Source: Augochlora pura
Taxonomy: Eukaryota; Arthropoda; Insecta; Hymenoptera; Halictidae
DNA length: 64,000 nt
Direction of reading: 5' to 3'
NCBI RefSeq assembly: GCF_028453695.1
Contig: NC_135776.1
Span: 1,798,001 to 1,862,000 of the forward strand
Positions 12,683-23,896 of this stretch are shown here, one piece after another; the first letter of the stretch is position 1; every line of letters begins with the position of its first letter. The notes beneath the pieces are model-generated. The model searched no databases. It was not told the origin of the DNA and saw only the letters and a program-made list of their open reading frames with translations. The position numbers and the translations under genes were made by a program.

Positions 12683-14167
12683 GCCATTCCTCCTCGGCCC
12701 TCCTCATCGTCCCTCTGGCAGCGATGCTTTTTCCCTCTGTACATCGTTCATCGATCGCGCCATCGTATTTACAGCGCGTAGCGCATAGAAATATAATACC
12801 GTGCGAGAGCCCCGTCGACGACTCGAATAAACACTCGTCCGTGGTGCTGCACGGGTTACTTCGCTCCTACTGCTTTCACGGTACACGAACCGGCGCTGTC
12901 TTATTAGGCGGCGTTTACATTTGCTAGCGACGAGACGACGACGACGACGAAACACGCAGAGCCGGTCGACGCGAGACAGCGCGGAAAAAGGAAAGACGCC
13001 TGACGGCTTCGAATTCTGGAAAACCAGTTCTTCGCGGAATCTTCACGGAAGCGGCTTACAATATCGGCTCCGCCGTTTCACAAAGATGGATTTTTGAATC
13101 CGAACCTGATCTTGGATAAGACGGAGGACGGACAAATGGGGAATAAAACGAAAAAGAAATAGAGTAAACGGAATATGTGTGTAGAATAAGTAGGAACGAC
13201 TACGTAAAGGAACAGTAGAAAAGTGAGAAACGGAACGAAGAGGGAGGCTGTTGTCCGGAAAACCGCGAGGAAAGCAATGGTAAGAGATAACCGTCGGGGG
13301 TTCCTTGAAGAAAATGGAAGGAGCGGAAGGAGCCGTAAAGGCGAAGTTATGGGTTTTCGCGAGATTCGCTCGCCTCCGCCCCTAATAATGGCTAAAACGA
13401 TCATAAATTCGACGGGGGTCGGGGTGGACGAGCTTTTCGGCCTCTTAGGAAATATTAATTAAAATGTAATTGTTCCGTACGGGAAAGGGTTACTGCCGCC
13501 TCCTACTCCTGCTCCCGCTGCTGCTTCTCCTCCTCCTCCTTCTCGTCCCTTTTAGATCTTACATCGCGAGGAACCTCTTTGTTTTCGCATTCGATAACTC
13601 ACTCGCGGGCTCTCCTTTTATCCTCGTTCACCCTCGAACACTCTTTAAACGCGGCTAATAACTCACCGGGGAGTGAGGGGCATTCGCTCGACTGTTTCGA
13701 GCGATAATTGCTGGAAATGCGTTTGAAAAAGTATTTTCTGCAGCGTTGAGAAGTTTTCGATACTACAGCGCCGCTCGTTCGTAACGCGATCGCGGGGCGG
13801 TGTTTGGTTGCAATGAAAATCGTGCAATGTCTCGAAATTGTTTGATTTGGTAATTTTCATCGTCTCCTATTTATATGTCTTCAGCAGATGAGAAAATAAT
13901 TTTTCCAGGAATCTACGCGACGACCTCTGGACAAAATTGCAAAGTGCGGAGATTGACTCTCGGGATCGACTGTGTTTCAGGGGAAAAGGGCGTAGGGAAG
14001 GGCGCGCAGGTGATCGTGGGGGCCGCAAAGGGACGGATTCAGGGGGTGTGCAACCGTGTACCCGCGTGCACCCGTCGAGGAGAGCCTAGCCGTCGAGGAG
14101 GAAACGGCTTTGTGCGGGGTACGCGTGCAGTAGCCCGCAGTGGCGTACAGGTCGAACCGACCGGAAC

Positions 14168-14213
14168 GAAACGGAACGGAACGGCGGCGCTCGGCTCGGC
14201 TCGGCTCGGCTTC
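14168..14213 (+). repeat. ACGGA and GGCTC pentamer runs
   Basis: A few ACGGA units followed, after a short gap, by about four GGCTC units. Confidence 0.65.
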
Positions 14214-14399
14214 TGGTTCTGGCTATGGATCCGGCTCGGCACAGGCCCGACTGCCGAAAACGAGAATTTTTGACACACCGTTCGCGCGTTCGGTTTCTAG
14301 CGGCTGGGTTCCGGGCGAGGCCGGCTCTCTGAAGTCTGTCGGGTCGAGGTGGACATCAAAGAGAGGACAAACAAACGGGGCGGTAAGGGTCCTACGATG

Positions 14400-14940
14400 C
14401 GATGCAATTCGGACACGGGACACAAAGTGGTGACGTCACCAACCGGCCAGAAACCCTGTCGTCGCCGGCCATTGTGTGTTCAGTCGCTGGTTTACAAGTT
14501 CATTGCACACTGCCACTTTATGCGGCAGCGTTGCAGCCTCTGAGGTCTGCGAACTCTGGCCACCTCTGCCGGCTCCGCCGCTATCTCCGGTCTCTGTCTC
14601 TGCGCGTCCGCGGTGAACGATTCGAACCCGACGAGAAAACGGCGATTTTCCAGCTGCGAAGGAACACGTGCCGGGACGGGACTTTCGTGCGCGAGCGCCA
14701 TTTTGAAAGTTAAGTCGTTTCAGTAGTCGCTAGTCGGTCGGAAGTCTAGCACGGTGCACCCGCAGCTGCCACGGAACCTCGTATCCGACGATCGATCTGG
14801 ACGCGTGCACCGCTCGCCATTTTGAAGGGGCTCGGTCGCCTCGTCGCCATTTCTTTTCCCTCTTCACGCACGATTATCGGCCCGTGTCACGAATAGTCGC
14901 GAGCCAGACCGGCGTTTGATCGCCCCGAAGATCAAGGTCC
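14400..14940 (+). promoter_or_regulatory. Candidate CpG-rich promoter with CRE, initiator and pause-button-like motifs
   Basis: The stretch contains a 12-bp palindrome GGTGACGTCACC (14429-14440) holding a full CRE. It also has an insect-type initiator TCAGT at 14720-14724 and TCGGTCG at 14734-14740, which fits the fly pause-button consensus KCGRWCG. GCCATTTTG occurs at 14697-14705 and 14816-14824, with GCCATTTC at 14846-14853. Each motif alone is common; together they look like a promoter. No coding exon was found downstream, so its gene is unknown. Confidence 0.3.
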
Positions 14941-15332
14941 GCTGGGCCCGCCCGCGATCAACATCTACCGCGAATCCGGCCCCCTGCCCTGTCTCCATCG
15001 ACTCCTTGCTTCATCCCTTACGCCCTCACGCCCCCCGAAAATCCATGCTCGCCACCGTTGCACTTTCCGATGTTTATTTAAATTATTTAGACGTCAACCA
15101 CATGGAAGGTTCGCGTTTTCACCTAATCGTCGACACACGTTGTACCACACTGAATAAAACTAGTAAAATGAAAGGGTACAAACGAAATTAAATCTCACGG
15201 AAAAATCGTCGAAATCTCTGGAAAAAGTTTCTGTTTCTATCTGGCGAAAGTTTCGATTAAGACTGTTTGGAAAAATTGGAAAACGACGACGAGTGCGAAA
15301 CGAGAGGGAAAGGGCCATGGACGAGGGACAGA

Positions 15333-15338
15333 AGAGAA

Positions 15339-15380
<42 letters not shown>

Positions 15381-15381
15381 G
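15333..15381 (+). repeat. (GA)n microsatellite
   Basis: Long GA run with AAGA and GGGA interruptions. Confidence 0.85.
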
Positions 15382-15626
15382 TCTGGTCGAAAAAGAGGAA
15401 CAGAGAGAGCACGAGAGAGGGTGGGAAGAAGAGTGAGAGGGCGAGTGGACAACGTCGAGCCGAGCGTACCACCCAATTACACTGCAGTTCAAACACATGC
15501 AAATCCGGAGAATAAGCTTTATTTGTTGTGCAAATTAGCCGCATATTGGCGCACCGAACGAACGGTTTTGTTACCACGAGAATGAGAGGCCGAAAGAGGG
15601 ACGGTTCGACGGCCGGGACGAGCGGG

Positions 15627-15634
15627 GAGAGAGA

Positions 15635-15677
<43 letters not shown>
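15627..15677 (+). repeat. (GA)n microsatellite
   Basis: Long GA run with one GTGTGA interruption. Confidence 0.85.
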
Positions 15678-15679
<2 letters not shown>

Positions 15680-18048
15680 GGAGAGAGCCGGAGAGAGAAA
15701 GGGAGAGGGCTAGTATCGCGGGTCAATTGCTTATTTTGAGTTGGGCCGGTGTGCCCACCGGCCTGTAAATATCACACTCCCTGCAACACCCTTCCGCCCC
15801 CTCGGTCCCACTCTCCCACACCGCCAGGTTTCAACGATATCGCGCGACGAAACCATCGAAAAATATTGATAACGATAACGGTGACTAATTTTCGTTCCCA
15901 AATTACTCCGTTCCGAAGGGAACATCGAAAGGAAGTGATTTATGGAAAACCACGCGAGCCAGCGAACGCGATCGCGAGCGCGTCGCGGACGCGGACGCGG
16001 ACACGGGCGCTATGCAGAACCGGTCACCGTGTGTCCTAATCAATGATACGCTCGACTCCAGAATAGTAAAGCTATTAAAGCCGCGATCGAAAACACGCGT
16101 CTCTCTATCTCTCTCTCTCTATCGATGCTCTGCGTTATCGCCTAATCCAGCTGTATTTACAAGCATCGATTATCGAACGCGGGAGCTTTATGCGCAATCG
16201 CCGCGCAAAAGAATTGGAACATCGTCATCGAAGAAATTATGTAAAAGCGCACGTTTCATAAAAGAGCATTCCGCTCGAACGGAAAATGTAAGGGCGCTGC
16301 CTTCTGGCACCACCCCCAGGGGGGGGGGGGGCCACTGGGGTACCAGCAATTCGATTGTAATCGAAATCAATAAATACATCGACTCTTCTTTCGCCTCGAA
16401 GGACGGAGGAGAGAACCGCCTCCAGGCGGTCGGCCTTTTCGTTTTGACGGACGACCAGGTCTCGGGGGTTCGATCTATCCTCCCTCCGAAGACGGTGTGC
16501 GGGGGGGTGGGCAACTTCAAGATAACCCCTGACCCACGGCTATCCTTCACGGACATCGAACTCGTGCATCCCGCGGGATCTCTTAGTCAAGACAAGAGCC
16601 ACCGGTTGTTCATTGTCTCGGCTTCGACTTTTCTGTATTATACGTGTACCGCCGTTTTCTTCGTCCTTAAATTATTTATACGATACATGCCAGCTATTTT
16701 GTCTACTACAAATCTTCGACGGATCGATGCGAACTGTGACTACGAGAAAAAAAGTAAAAGCCAACAGTCACTACCCCTTGCTCGAGAAAAATAGCGACGA
16801 AAGATTGTGCGAAAGTATGCCGATCGCAGGAGATCGACTCGAGCATCTTGCGCGAATCGAGTTGGAAAATCTGGATCCAGCGACTCGCGTTTCTGCGTCG
16901 GACGGTTCGCTGACTAGCTTTCAAAAGTGAGTAAGAGAGAGCGAGAGAGAGAGAGAGGGTGGGTGGGAGGCGTAGAAAGTGGGAATGCGAGCGGGTTTCG
17001 AACCCCTGGCAGCGGGCTAACATATGAACGTTTGGTGACTCCACGATTTTGCGGCGTCGATTCAAATTCAGGCCAGCACGGGTGGAATCGGCGCGGATTT
17101 AAAAAACGTCGGGGGGTGGTGGTTCAGGGGTGGCCGGAGGAAGCGGTGGCGGTGGCAGAAGCGGGGAGGGGAGGGGGGGAGTGGTGGTGGCGGCGCAGAA
17201 CGGGAGCGGAACGGGGGCGTAACAATAGCCTGCAAGTCACTGGATAAACGACCGGGAATCGTTAAAACGCGACGCGCTCGTGACTCCATTTTGATTTCCT
17301 ACCTTGTATCGGCCCAGAAGGACAGAGATTCTAATTCGAACGGTGACTTTTCGAATCGTCCGACCCCCCGGTCGCCGTTTTATTGAATTATCGGACGATT
17401 TTTCGGCTGCCCCGGTATCGAACGCCGCGCCGCGCGATCAGGTCTGCTCCCCGATCGTTATAAATATACGTGTACGGATAGATAGATAACATCTGGCGCG
17501 CGGTTGTTTAATTTAGTCATTTCGCCAATCAAAGTATCAATTACTCTACCAAGGAAAAGAGTTGCCGAGAGTTCACTTCGGATTTCCAGCGTGTAATTTC
17601 GGATGGCCGAGTGGACAGATGGGATCGTAATTGCGTGGAGGACCTTGACTGCCCGTGGATCCTCTTCTCCTCCTTCTCTTCTTCTTCGACTTCTTTTACC
17701 TCTTCCTCTTCTTTTACCTCTTCCTCCGCTTCCTCGCGTTCGTCCTCGTCTTCTACTCTGCCTCCACGCTACGTATCACTGGCGAATAATTATCGCGAAA
17801 CCTTGAAACGAATAATTAACTCGCGCGCATTTTCGTGCCTCGCCGTGCGCCGATCAGATTTGGTCTCGTTCCACAAGGGAAACGCGGCTTCCTGCCCGAT
17901 GTTGTTTTGAATAAAATTAAACTAAATGCCATCCGACCCGGTCTTCGTCGTTGCTTCGGCTACTTCTGTTTAAATATTAAATATAATCTGGCGAACCCAC
18001 CATATTCTTTATTTCTCTTCGTCATCGAACGATCCTAATGATCGAAAC

Positions 18049-18068
18049 TGAGTTAACGTTTTAACTCA
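18049..18068. repeat. Small inverted repeat, 8-bp arms
   Basis: TGAGTTAA and TTAACTCA flank CGTT. Short enough to be chance. Confidence 0.5.
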
Positions 18069-18619
18069 TTTTTATGGGATTCGAGATTATCTGCCGCATC
18101 TTTGAAATAGAATGTAAGCCCGGGAGAAGAAGAATCGAGATTGTCGGCTATCGTCGAGATCGTTAGTTAGACGTAGACCGGACGCTGGCCAAAATCCCGA
18201 TTATCCGCACACGCGTCGTGCCATCGACACTCCCAAGTTTTAACGAGCTCACCCCTCTCTCTCTCTTTCTCGCTCTCTCTCCCACACACATGCACACGCT
18301 CTCCTCTCCCTTTCGGAGGTTAATGTCGTCGATAATTTTCGAAACTTTTAATCGAGTGCATCCTAATTGGCGCTCTCAAGACAACATCGCCGGCAGCTAA
18401 TTCGGGGACGGCGGGGGATCGATTAGCCGGATCTCCTCTTTCGCGCGCTCGTCCGGTGAATGTAACGAAAGCGAACTTGATGCGCGCTGATTTATTCCTC
18501 GCTGGGAGTAACTCGTTACGAGTTCACTTTCCCCGGTCCTGATAGAACCACGAAACGACCAAGGACTCGCCTACTCGAGAAGGAGAGGCGAAACGGGCAG
18601 AGAAGAGAGCGTGAAAGCG

Positions 18620-18658
18620 AGAGAGAGAGAGAAAGGGAGAGAGAAAGGGAGAGGGAGA
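18620..18658 (+). repeat. (GA)n microsatellite, interrupted
   Basis: GAGA blocks separated by AAGGGA. Confidence 0.75.
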
Positions 18659-18975
18659 TCGTTGACGCAGCCGGCTCCGGTCCGCAGCCGGCTCCGCAGC
18701 CGACCGACATCAAAGAGGACTGCCAGCAGCTTCCGTATAATTAGTGTCAGTCGTATTTGCATATTGATTGAAGCGAACGTGTCGCCGCGACGCGCCACTC
18801 GACTCACTGCCCTCTTTTCGCGGAATGATCCCCCGGATCGCCCGATTTACTTACACTTTCCCCGCGGAGACCTGTTCTCTAGGATCCTCGGCGCATCTTC
18901 GCGGCCTGCGTTCGGATCCTGAATCATTCGGCGATCTCGAACGTTGGCTGACATCGAAACCACTCGGAGAACAGG

Positions 18976-19016
18976 CTTGGAGAATTTGTTTTTCTCCTAA
19001 ATACAAATTCTCCAAG
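18976..19016. repeat. Perfect hairpin, 14-bp arms, 13-nt loop
   Basis: CTTGGAGAATTTGT (18976-18989) is the exact reverse complement of ACAAATTCTCCAAG (19003-19016). Pairing does not extend convincingly outside, so it is shorter than a normal pre-miRNA stem. No gene is recognised around it. Confidence 0.7.
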
Positions 19017-20299
19017 TCAACCACGAAGCTACGTCTGCAAGATACCCGGGAGAAGATCCCTATCGGCGTCTACGGTAGCATTCGATCGGCAACGAACCAA
19101 GACCGAACGTTCGCTAACTCGCTGATCCGGGCGTCGTGGCCCCCTTGCTTTGCAACGGTCTGTAGCTGTAACACGGCGCGGCCCGCGTAGCTGCACTCGG
19201 CGATGCGTCAACGCGCGAAATAATACCGCTTTATATGCATACGCGATTTGACGCGTAAAGCCATGATTTTTCCTGCGGGTGTTCGCCCCCCTATATTTTC
19301 TTCCGTGTGCGTGCGCGCGTGTGCCGGGATATGTTCTACACGTAGTATACACATGGTGGTCGAGAAAGATGGGGCAAGTTTAAAGGAGGATAGACGAAGA
19401 CGGTAGCGTGGCGAAGGGTCGCGCGGAAGGGCGGTGCGAAGGTGGTTGGCGGCCGCGTTACCGCTTTACGGTTATTACACCGAAGGGCTGAAGCTCTCCG
19501 CGAGAGCCGCCATTCTTCGAGTCTGCTCGAAAATCTGATCGCATCGGTTTCTAATCGGACGATTTCTACCGTTCTTCTTCAGGGATCTTCCAAACCGGAC
19601 GTTGAAAGACGAAGTCGGTGGCTAACTGAAACAATGGATTGTACGTCGACGACAAAGATTTCTCGCGATAACTTTCTCGCGGGTCCTTTGATAAATGCGA
19701 TCCTCGAATCACTGCGGACGCGATAGGGAACGGAGGAAGTCGTTAGGAAGCGTCCAAACATTTTCCGGCAAGTTCTCCAAACTCGTGGAAGCACGGACCA
19801 AACCCGCGTCAAGGCGTCTTCGGGAAACGGGACCTTAATCTTGCCGAGCCCCGAGCCCACAGACAAGGAAACAGAAGCCGGCGAGCGAGCGAGCGAGCGA
19901 GGCGGATGGGCGAGCGCGTGCATCGAGGCTCCTGGAACGACAGACCGTCCCCTAACACAGGCTACCGACGCCACCGACGCCAACGACGCCGACGACGCCA
20001 CCTCCTTATCTCGGGGGGGCCGAGTTTCCTCGGACAGTTTACCGGCGCTAATGAGCTGGCAAGATAATTAGCATTATGTTAATGTGTGACGCGCGGCGGT
20101 AGCCTCCTAGCAGTCTAGAACTAGCTGCCGGCGTAACCTAACCTTCGCCGCCTCCGGTTCGTACCCCTTTGCGCCACCCTTCCGCCCCCGATCCACAGCC
20201 TCTGGCTTCCTTACAACTTCGCGCTTCGACTCTCCGCCTTTCTCCAACTCCGCCTACACATCTCTGCCATCGATAGTTTACGTCAGGGTTCATCCTATA

Positions 20300-20430
20300 T
20301 ACAGAGTGTATGAAAATTATTGTAACTCCGGAAAACGAGGTTATTTGGAGTAATTATTTCCTTAGCAAAAATGTAATCCGCAGTTTCGTCTACGAGTTAT
20401 TAACGAAAAGCAGTAGCCAACGGGCTACCG
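20300..20430 (+). mobile_element. Degenerate interspersed repeat of hymenopteran type
   Basis: The stretch resembles a repeat family I recall from ant and bee genomes. Its marks are a start near TATATACAGAGTGTATG, then CTCCGGAAAACGAGG, CCTTAGCAAAAATG and TACGAGTTATTAACG. No open frame or clear terminal repeats remain, so it is a remnant. The identification is from memory and not searched. Confidence 0.4.
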
Positions 20431-21572
20431 TCTACTTTATTTGAAAATAAAGATCTCGGAACACTCGGAGAGGAATGGAATCGGAGGATGGACGCGAGCA
20501 ACAAATAAAACGTAAAGCGATGTACGGTGGGACGAGCAGAGTCTGGCGAGGGTAGAGATCTAGCCCCCTTCGGCTCTAATTCTATTTAGTATCGTGAAAA
20601 CGTTTGCGCAAGGGGGATTCGGTCCCGAGTCAGACGGACATTAAAAACGAGAAACTAAGTGTCCTCTGCGAGAACTCTCGCGGTATCTAGAGTAAACCGG
20701 CCGGGATCTCTGGAATCGTGGGCAGGACGCGTACGCACGACTTCGCGAAAGTTAATATCCAAAGGGTGGGTCGTTCAGGGCGATATTTGCCGACCCGATA
20801 GGATCGGGAAGATAGGATTGTGCGTCGGTCCGTGTCTGGTCCTGCGCACTCCGTATACCAGCGATAACGGCGGACCGTGTTCTCCGTCTCTCTCCTCCCT
20901 CCCCCCCTCGAGCGCGTACCACTCCTCGCCCGAACTCGACGTCCACCCTCTCAGCCCTGTTTGCACGGTCCATATTTCATGGGACTACTTGGCCCGAGAC
21001 TCGATCTTCGTCCGACTTTTTGAATCGTTCGCTGAAAGATCCGAAAGGACGAGATTCCCGGCAGATACCAGGATGCCCGAAACAAAAGCTCCCCGGTTAC
21101 TGGTTTCCGTTTCGGATTAGATTTCTCGTCGACGCGCGTTTCGTTCATAAATCACGAACCAGACTCATTCCGCGGGGATCGGTCTGATACGCGCACAAAG
21201 AGCCCTGTTTGCTTCCGTTGCTGCGGAACAGCGCGCTCACAAAAGCGAAACGGAACCGCGTCTGCCCGCAAGCTGATGCATCTTCAACCACCTAACTCGC
21301 TGAGACAATAGCTACTTTAGTGGTTCGCGGTTGGACATTCGGATCCGTGCTTTAGCTTCGATTACGAGCTACGTTTCGCGGTGAAGAGAAATTCTGGTAG
21401 CAATTATGGTTTCAAGGAATTCCGTGATGCACGGGAACCGAGTTTCTATTTTTCCAATTCGATTCGATTGTTTAACCTCGGACAGGCGGTTCTAACGAAA
21501 GAAGTCTCTTGTTCGGGAGCCAGGAATCGCGACATCGATGGCAACGCGATCATCGATCCGCAGTTCGGAAAA

Positions 21573-21611
21573 CGGGCAAACGGGCAAACTGGCAAACTGG
21601 CAAACTGGGAA
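21573..21611 (+). repeat. GGCAAAC(T/G) tandem repeat
   Basis: About five copies of an 8-bp unit, GGCAAACT or GGCAAACG. Confidence 0.8.
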
Positions 21612-21904
21612 GCGAGAGCCGGGGCACACCTACACGCGCCGTAAACCCCCGGCGTCCTAACTAGCCCGGGCTAATTAATTAATCATGCGCCTCCTTCCGA
21701 GACTCAAGTTGGCCTGCTTATCCGGAAGCCTTCGCCGAGCTAAGTTTACCGCCAAGTCGCGTATCTTCGGTATTGTCGGCAACGGTTTGACCGAGGTGTC
21801 GAATGTCTCGTACAGACGTTGCACATCCCCCCGCCATCACCCTCCTCCTCCCACCTTCCTTCCTTCCTCACACCCTCTCTACCCGCCCTTCCTTCCTGCC
21901 CGCC

Positions 21905-21943
21905 TTCCTTCCTTCCTTCCGTCCGTCCGTCCGTCCTTCCTTT
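21905..21943 (+). repeat. (CTTC)n and (CGTC)n tetramer repeat
   Basis: CTTCCTTC units turn into CGTCCGTC units, then back to CTTC. Confidence 0.8.
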
Positions 21944-23856
21944 CTGGATCCCACCCCCGCAAGACCTGTCTAATATCTCGCCCCTCTTCTCCCCCTACCC
22001 TCCACCCTTTTCGTCTTTGCCTACTAGTAGTTCTCCGTGGCTCGACTTGCCTCTCATTATCTTGATTAATTGACCGATGGCCTCTCGCGCCTTCCTCTCG
22101 CTTTCCCCCCTCCACCCTCCGCCCCCAGGAAACCACCCTCTCTTTTTCTTATTCCCATCCATCCCGAGTTCCCTTCCCCCTTTCACCACTCGTTCTCTTT
22201 CGCTCGTGCTCCTCCGTCGTTTACCCCGTTCCCAAGAAATTGTGACAACGGTATCTCGACTTATAAGACGAGTCCTACAGCTATTTCTGCACAGAAAATC
22301 TAACGTACATTGAAATCGAACATTAATCAACCGATATCTAGAGTCTAATGAAAACTTCATTATTGTATCTCTTCTTGATTGCAAGCGTTCCCGCGAAACA
22401 CGACCGAACAAAAGCGCGGGAAAACAAGGAGCCACCCCCATCGTGGCTGTTTCTTTCCCGGGTTGGGAGGAGAGAGGGGGCGGAGGGCAGAGAGAGAGGA
22501 TGATTCAGCCCCGCGCCACTCGCAGCAACAAAGAGCCAACCAGGTATCGGACCAGTCTTAATTTAAAGTTGAAATTAATTTCTCGCAGGCCTGGCTGGCC
22601 GTTGCGTCGCCGCCCACGCCCCGCGCTTTTACGTTTGATCCTTCTTGGTCCTTACAGCCGCCCCCGAGGCTCGTTGACAATTAAACGTTCCACGCGATAT
22701 CTCTACAAACGGCGCGACAACTGTTCGCCAACATCGGATCGGCTCGATGAATTTAGGATGCTTATTTTATTAAATTACACGCTTCTCGCCAGGTGTGAAC
22801 GACGCACGCACAATTTTTTCTTTTATATCTTAAAATGTAATTAACGACGGGGAAGTTTTAATCGTCGTTAAGCGACTCGATCGCAGAATCTGTACATCAT
22901 CCCGTGGTCTCGCGACGATTTCTACCGGCGAGCGGCCTGCCCCGTAAATACTTAAGCCCGAAGAACCACCCTTCCACTGTAAATGAATATTGATCACCGT
23001 CGTGGAACCGCTGAAAAGAAGAATCGTATCTCGAAACCACAAGCGAGCGGCTGCTAAATGAGAAATCAAACGAAACGGGAGTCCCGACGACGACGACGAC
23101 GGTGACGACGGTGACGAGCAGGAGAGAAAGACTGCCCCTCGGTAATGAATAAAAATTATAATTACGTTTCGTTCGCTGCGGCCGAAAAAAGAAGTTAATC
23201 AATCAAGAGCACGGGGAGGAGGGCGCCCGGCTGCTCGGGGAGTTAGGTTTTGTCTTCCAGCCCCTTTTAGTCGCGCAGCCCTTCTTATACCGGTGTCTAT
23301 CGAATCTGCATCCTTAGGATTCAAGACCGATCGGTTAGGCTTTACAGTCCTCGCGGTTTTAAAGCGAATAAAAATAACGCGGATTGAGCTGTTTAGTGTG
23401 TATGCCAATACTGCACAATGCAAAAAGAGATTAGTTATGATCGGAGATTGAAGATCATCTGAGACGACAGTTTAATCCTGTGCACCAAAGTCGTTTCATT
23501 TTATAGGAGACAATACAAGGTTGAAAAGTAAGTTGCCAACTAAAAGTCGATGGATTTTGAACTTCTATACGCTGTATACTTTCCCGAAACTTCGACAAGC
23601 TTTTTGGGAAGCAACGAAGACTTTCTGGCAGTTACGAAATGTTCTTGAAGTAGTCCTACGCGGAAGGGCGTGTCAGTGGAGGAGCAAGGGTGGCTTGTTG
23701 TCAAATATCGGCCGGTGTCGGCTAGTGAAACGTGGAATATGCAAAGAACCGCGTTACACGCATCGCTCACCGCGCATCAAACGTTTATCGCGTGAAACCA
23801 TAAGAGAGCAGTTGGCGCGGATGATTCATGATGGTCGGGAGAGCGGACGAACCGGG

Positions 23857-23896
23857 GAGAGAGAGAGAGGGAGAGAGAGAAAGAGAGAGAGAGAGG
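23857..23896 (+). repeat. (GA)n microsatellite
   Basis: GA run with GGGA and AAAGA breaks. Confidence 0.8.

Larger units (their letters stand above)
1..14399. other. Gene-free CpG-rich region
   Basis: No coding exon with homology or convincing splice pairs was recognised. It contains the microsatellites listed, homopolymer runs such as the poly-C at about 5844-5858, and the GCCAT cluster at 4.2-5.4 kb. The longest frame, minus strand 12707-11607, is discussed under findings. Confidence 0.5.

Noticed and set aside
16415..16445. GC hairpin followed by a T run, resembling a bacterial terminator
   Set aside because: The window is clearly eukaryotic, with introns and poly(A) signals; the stem is only 7 bp.
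16012..16794. 260-codon plus-strand frame
   Set aside because: Crosses CT repeats and a 13-base G run; no recognisable domain.
16985..17045. Possible tRNA or tRNA-derived SINE on the minus strand (GGTTCGAAACC, B-box-like)
   Set aside because: No matching A box, acceptor stem or anticodon arm could be folded around it.
20130..20150. CCTAACC as telomere-type repeat
   Set aside because: Only two partial units; a real insect telomere array would have many.
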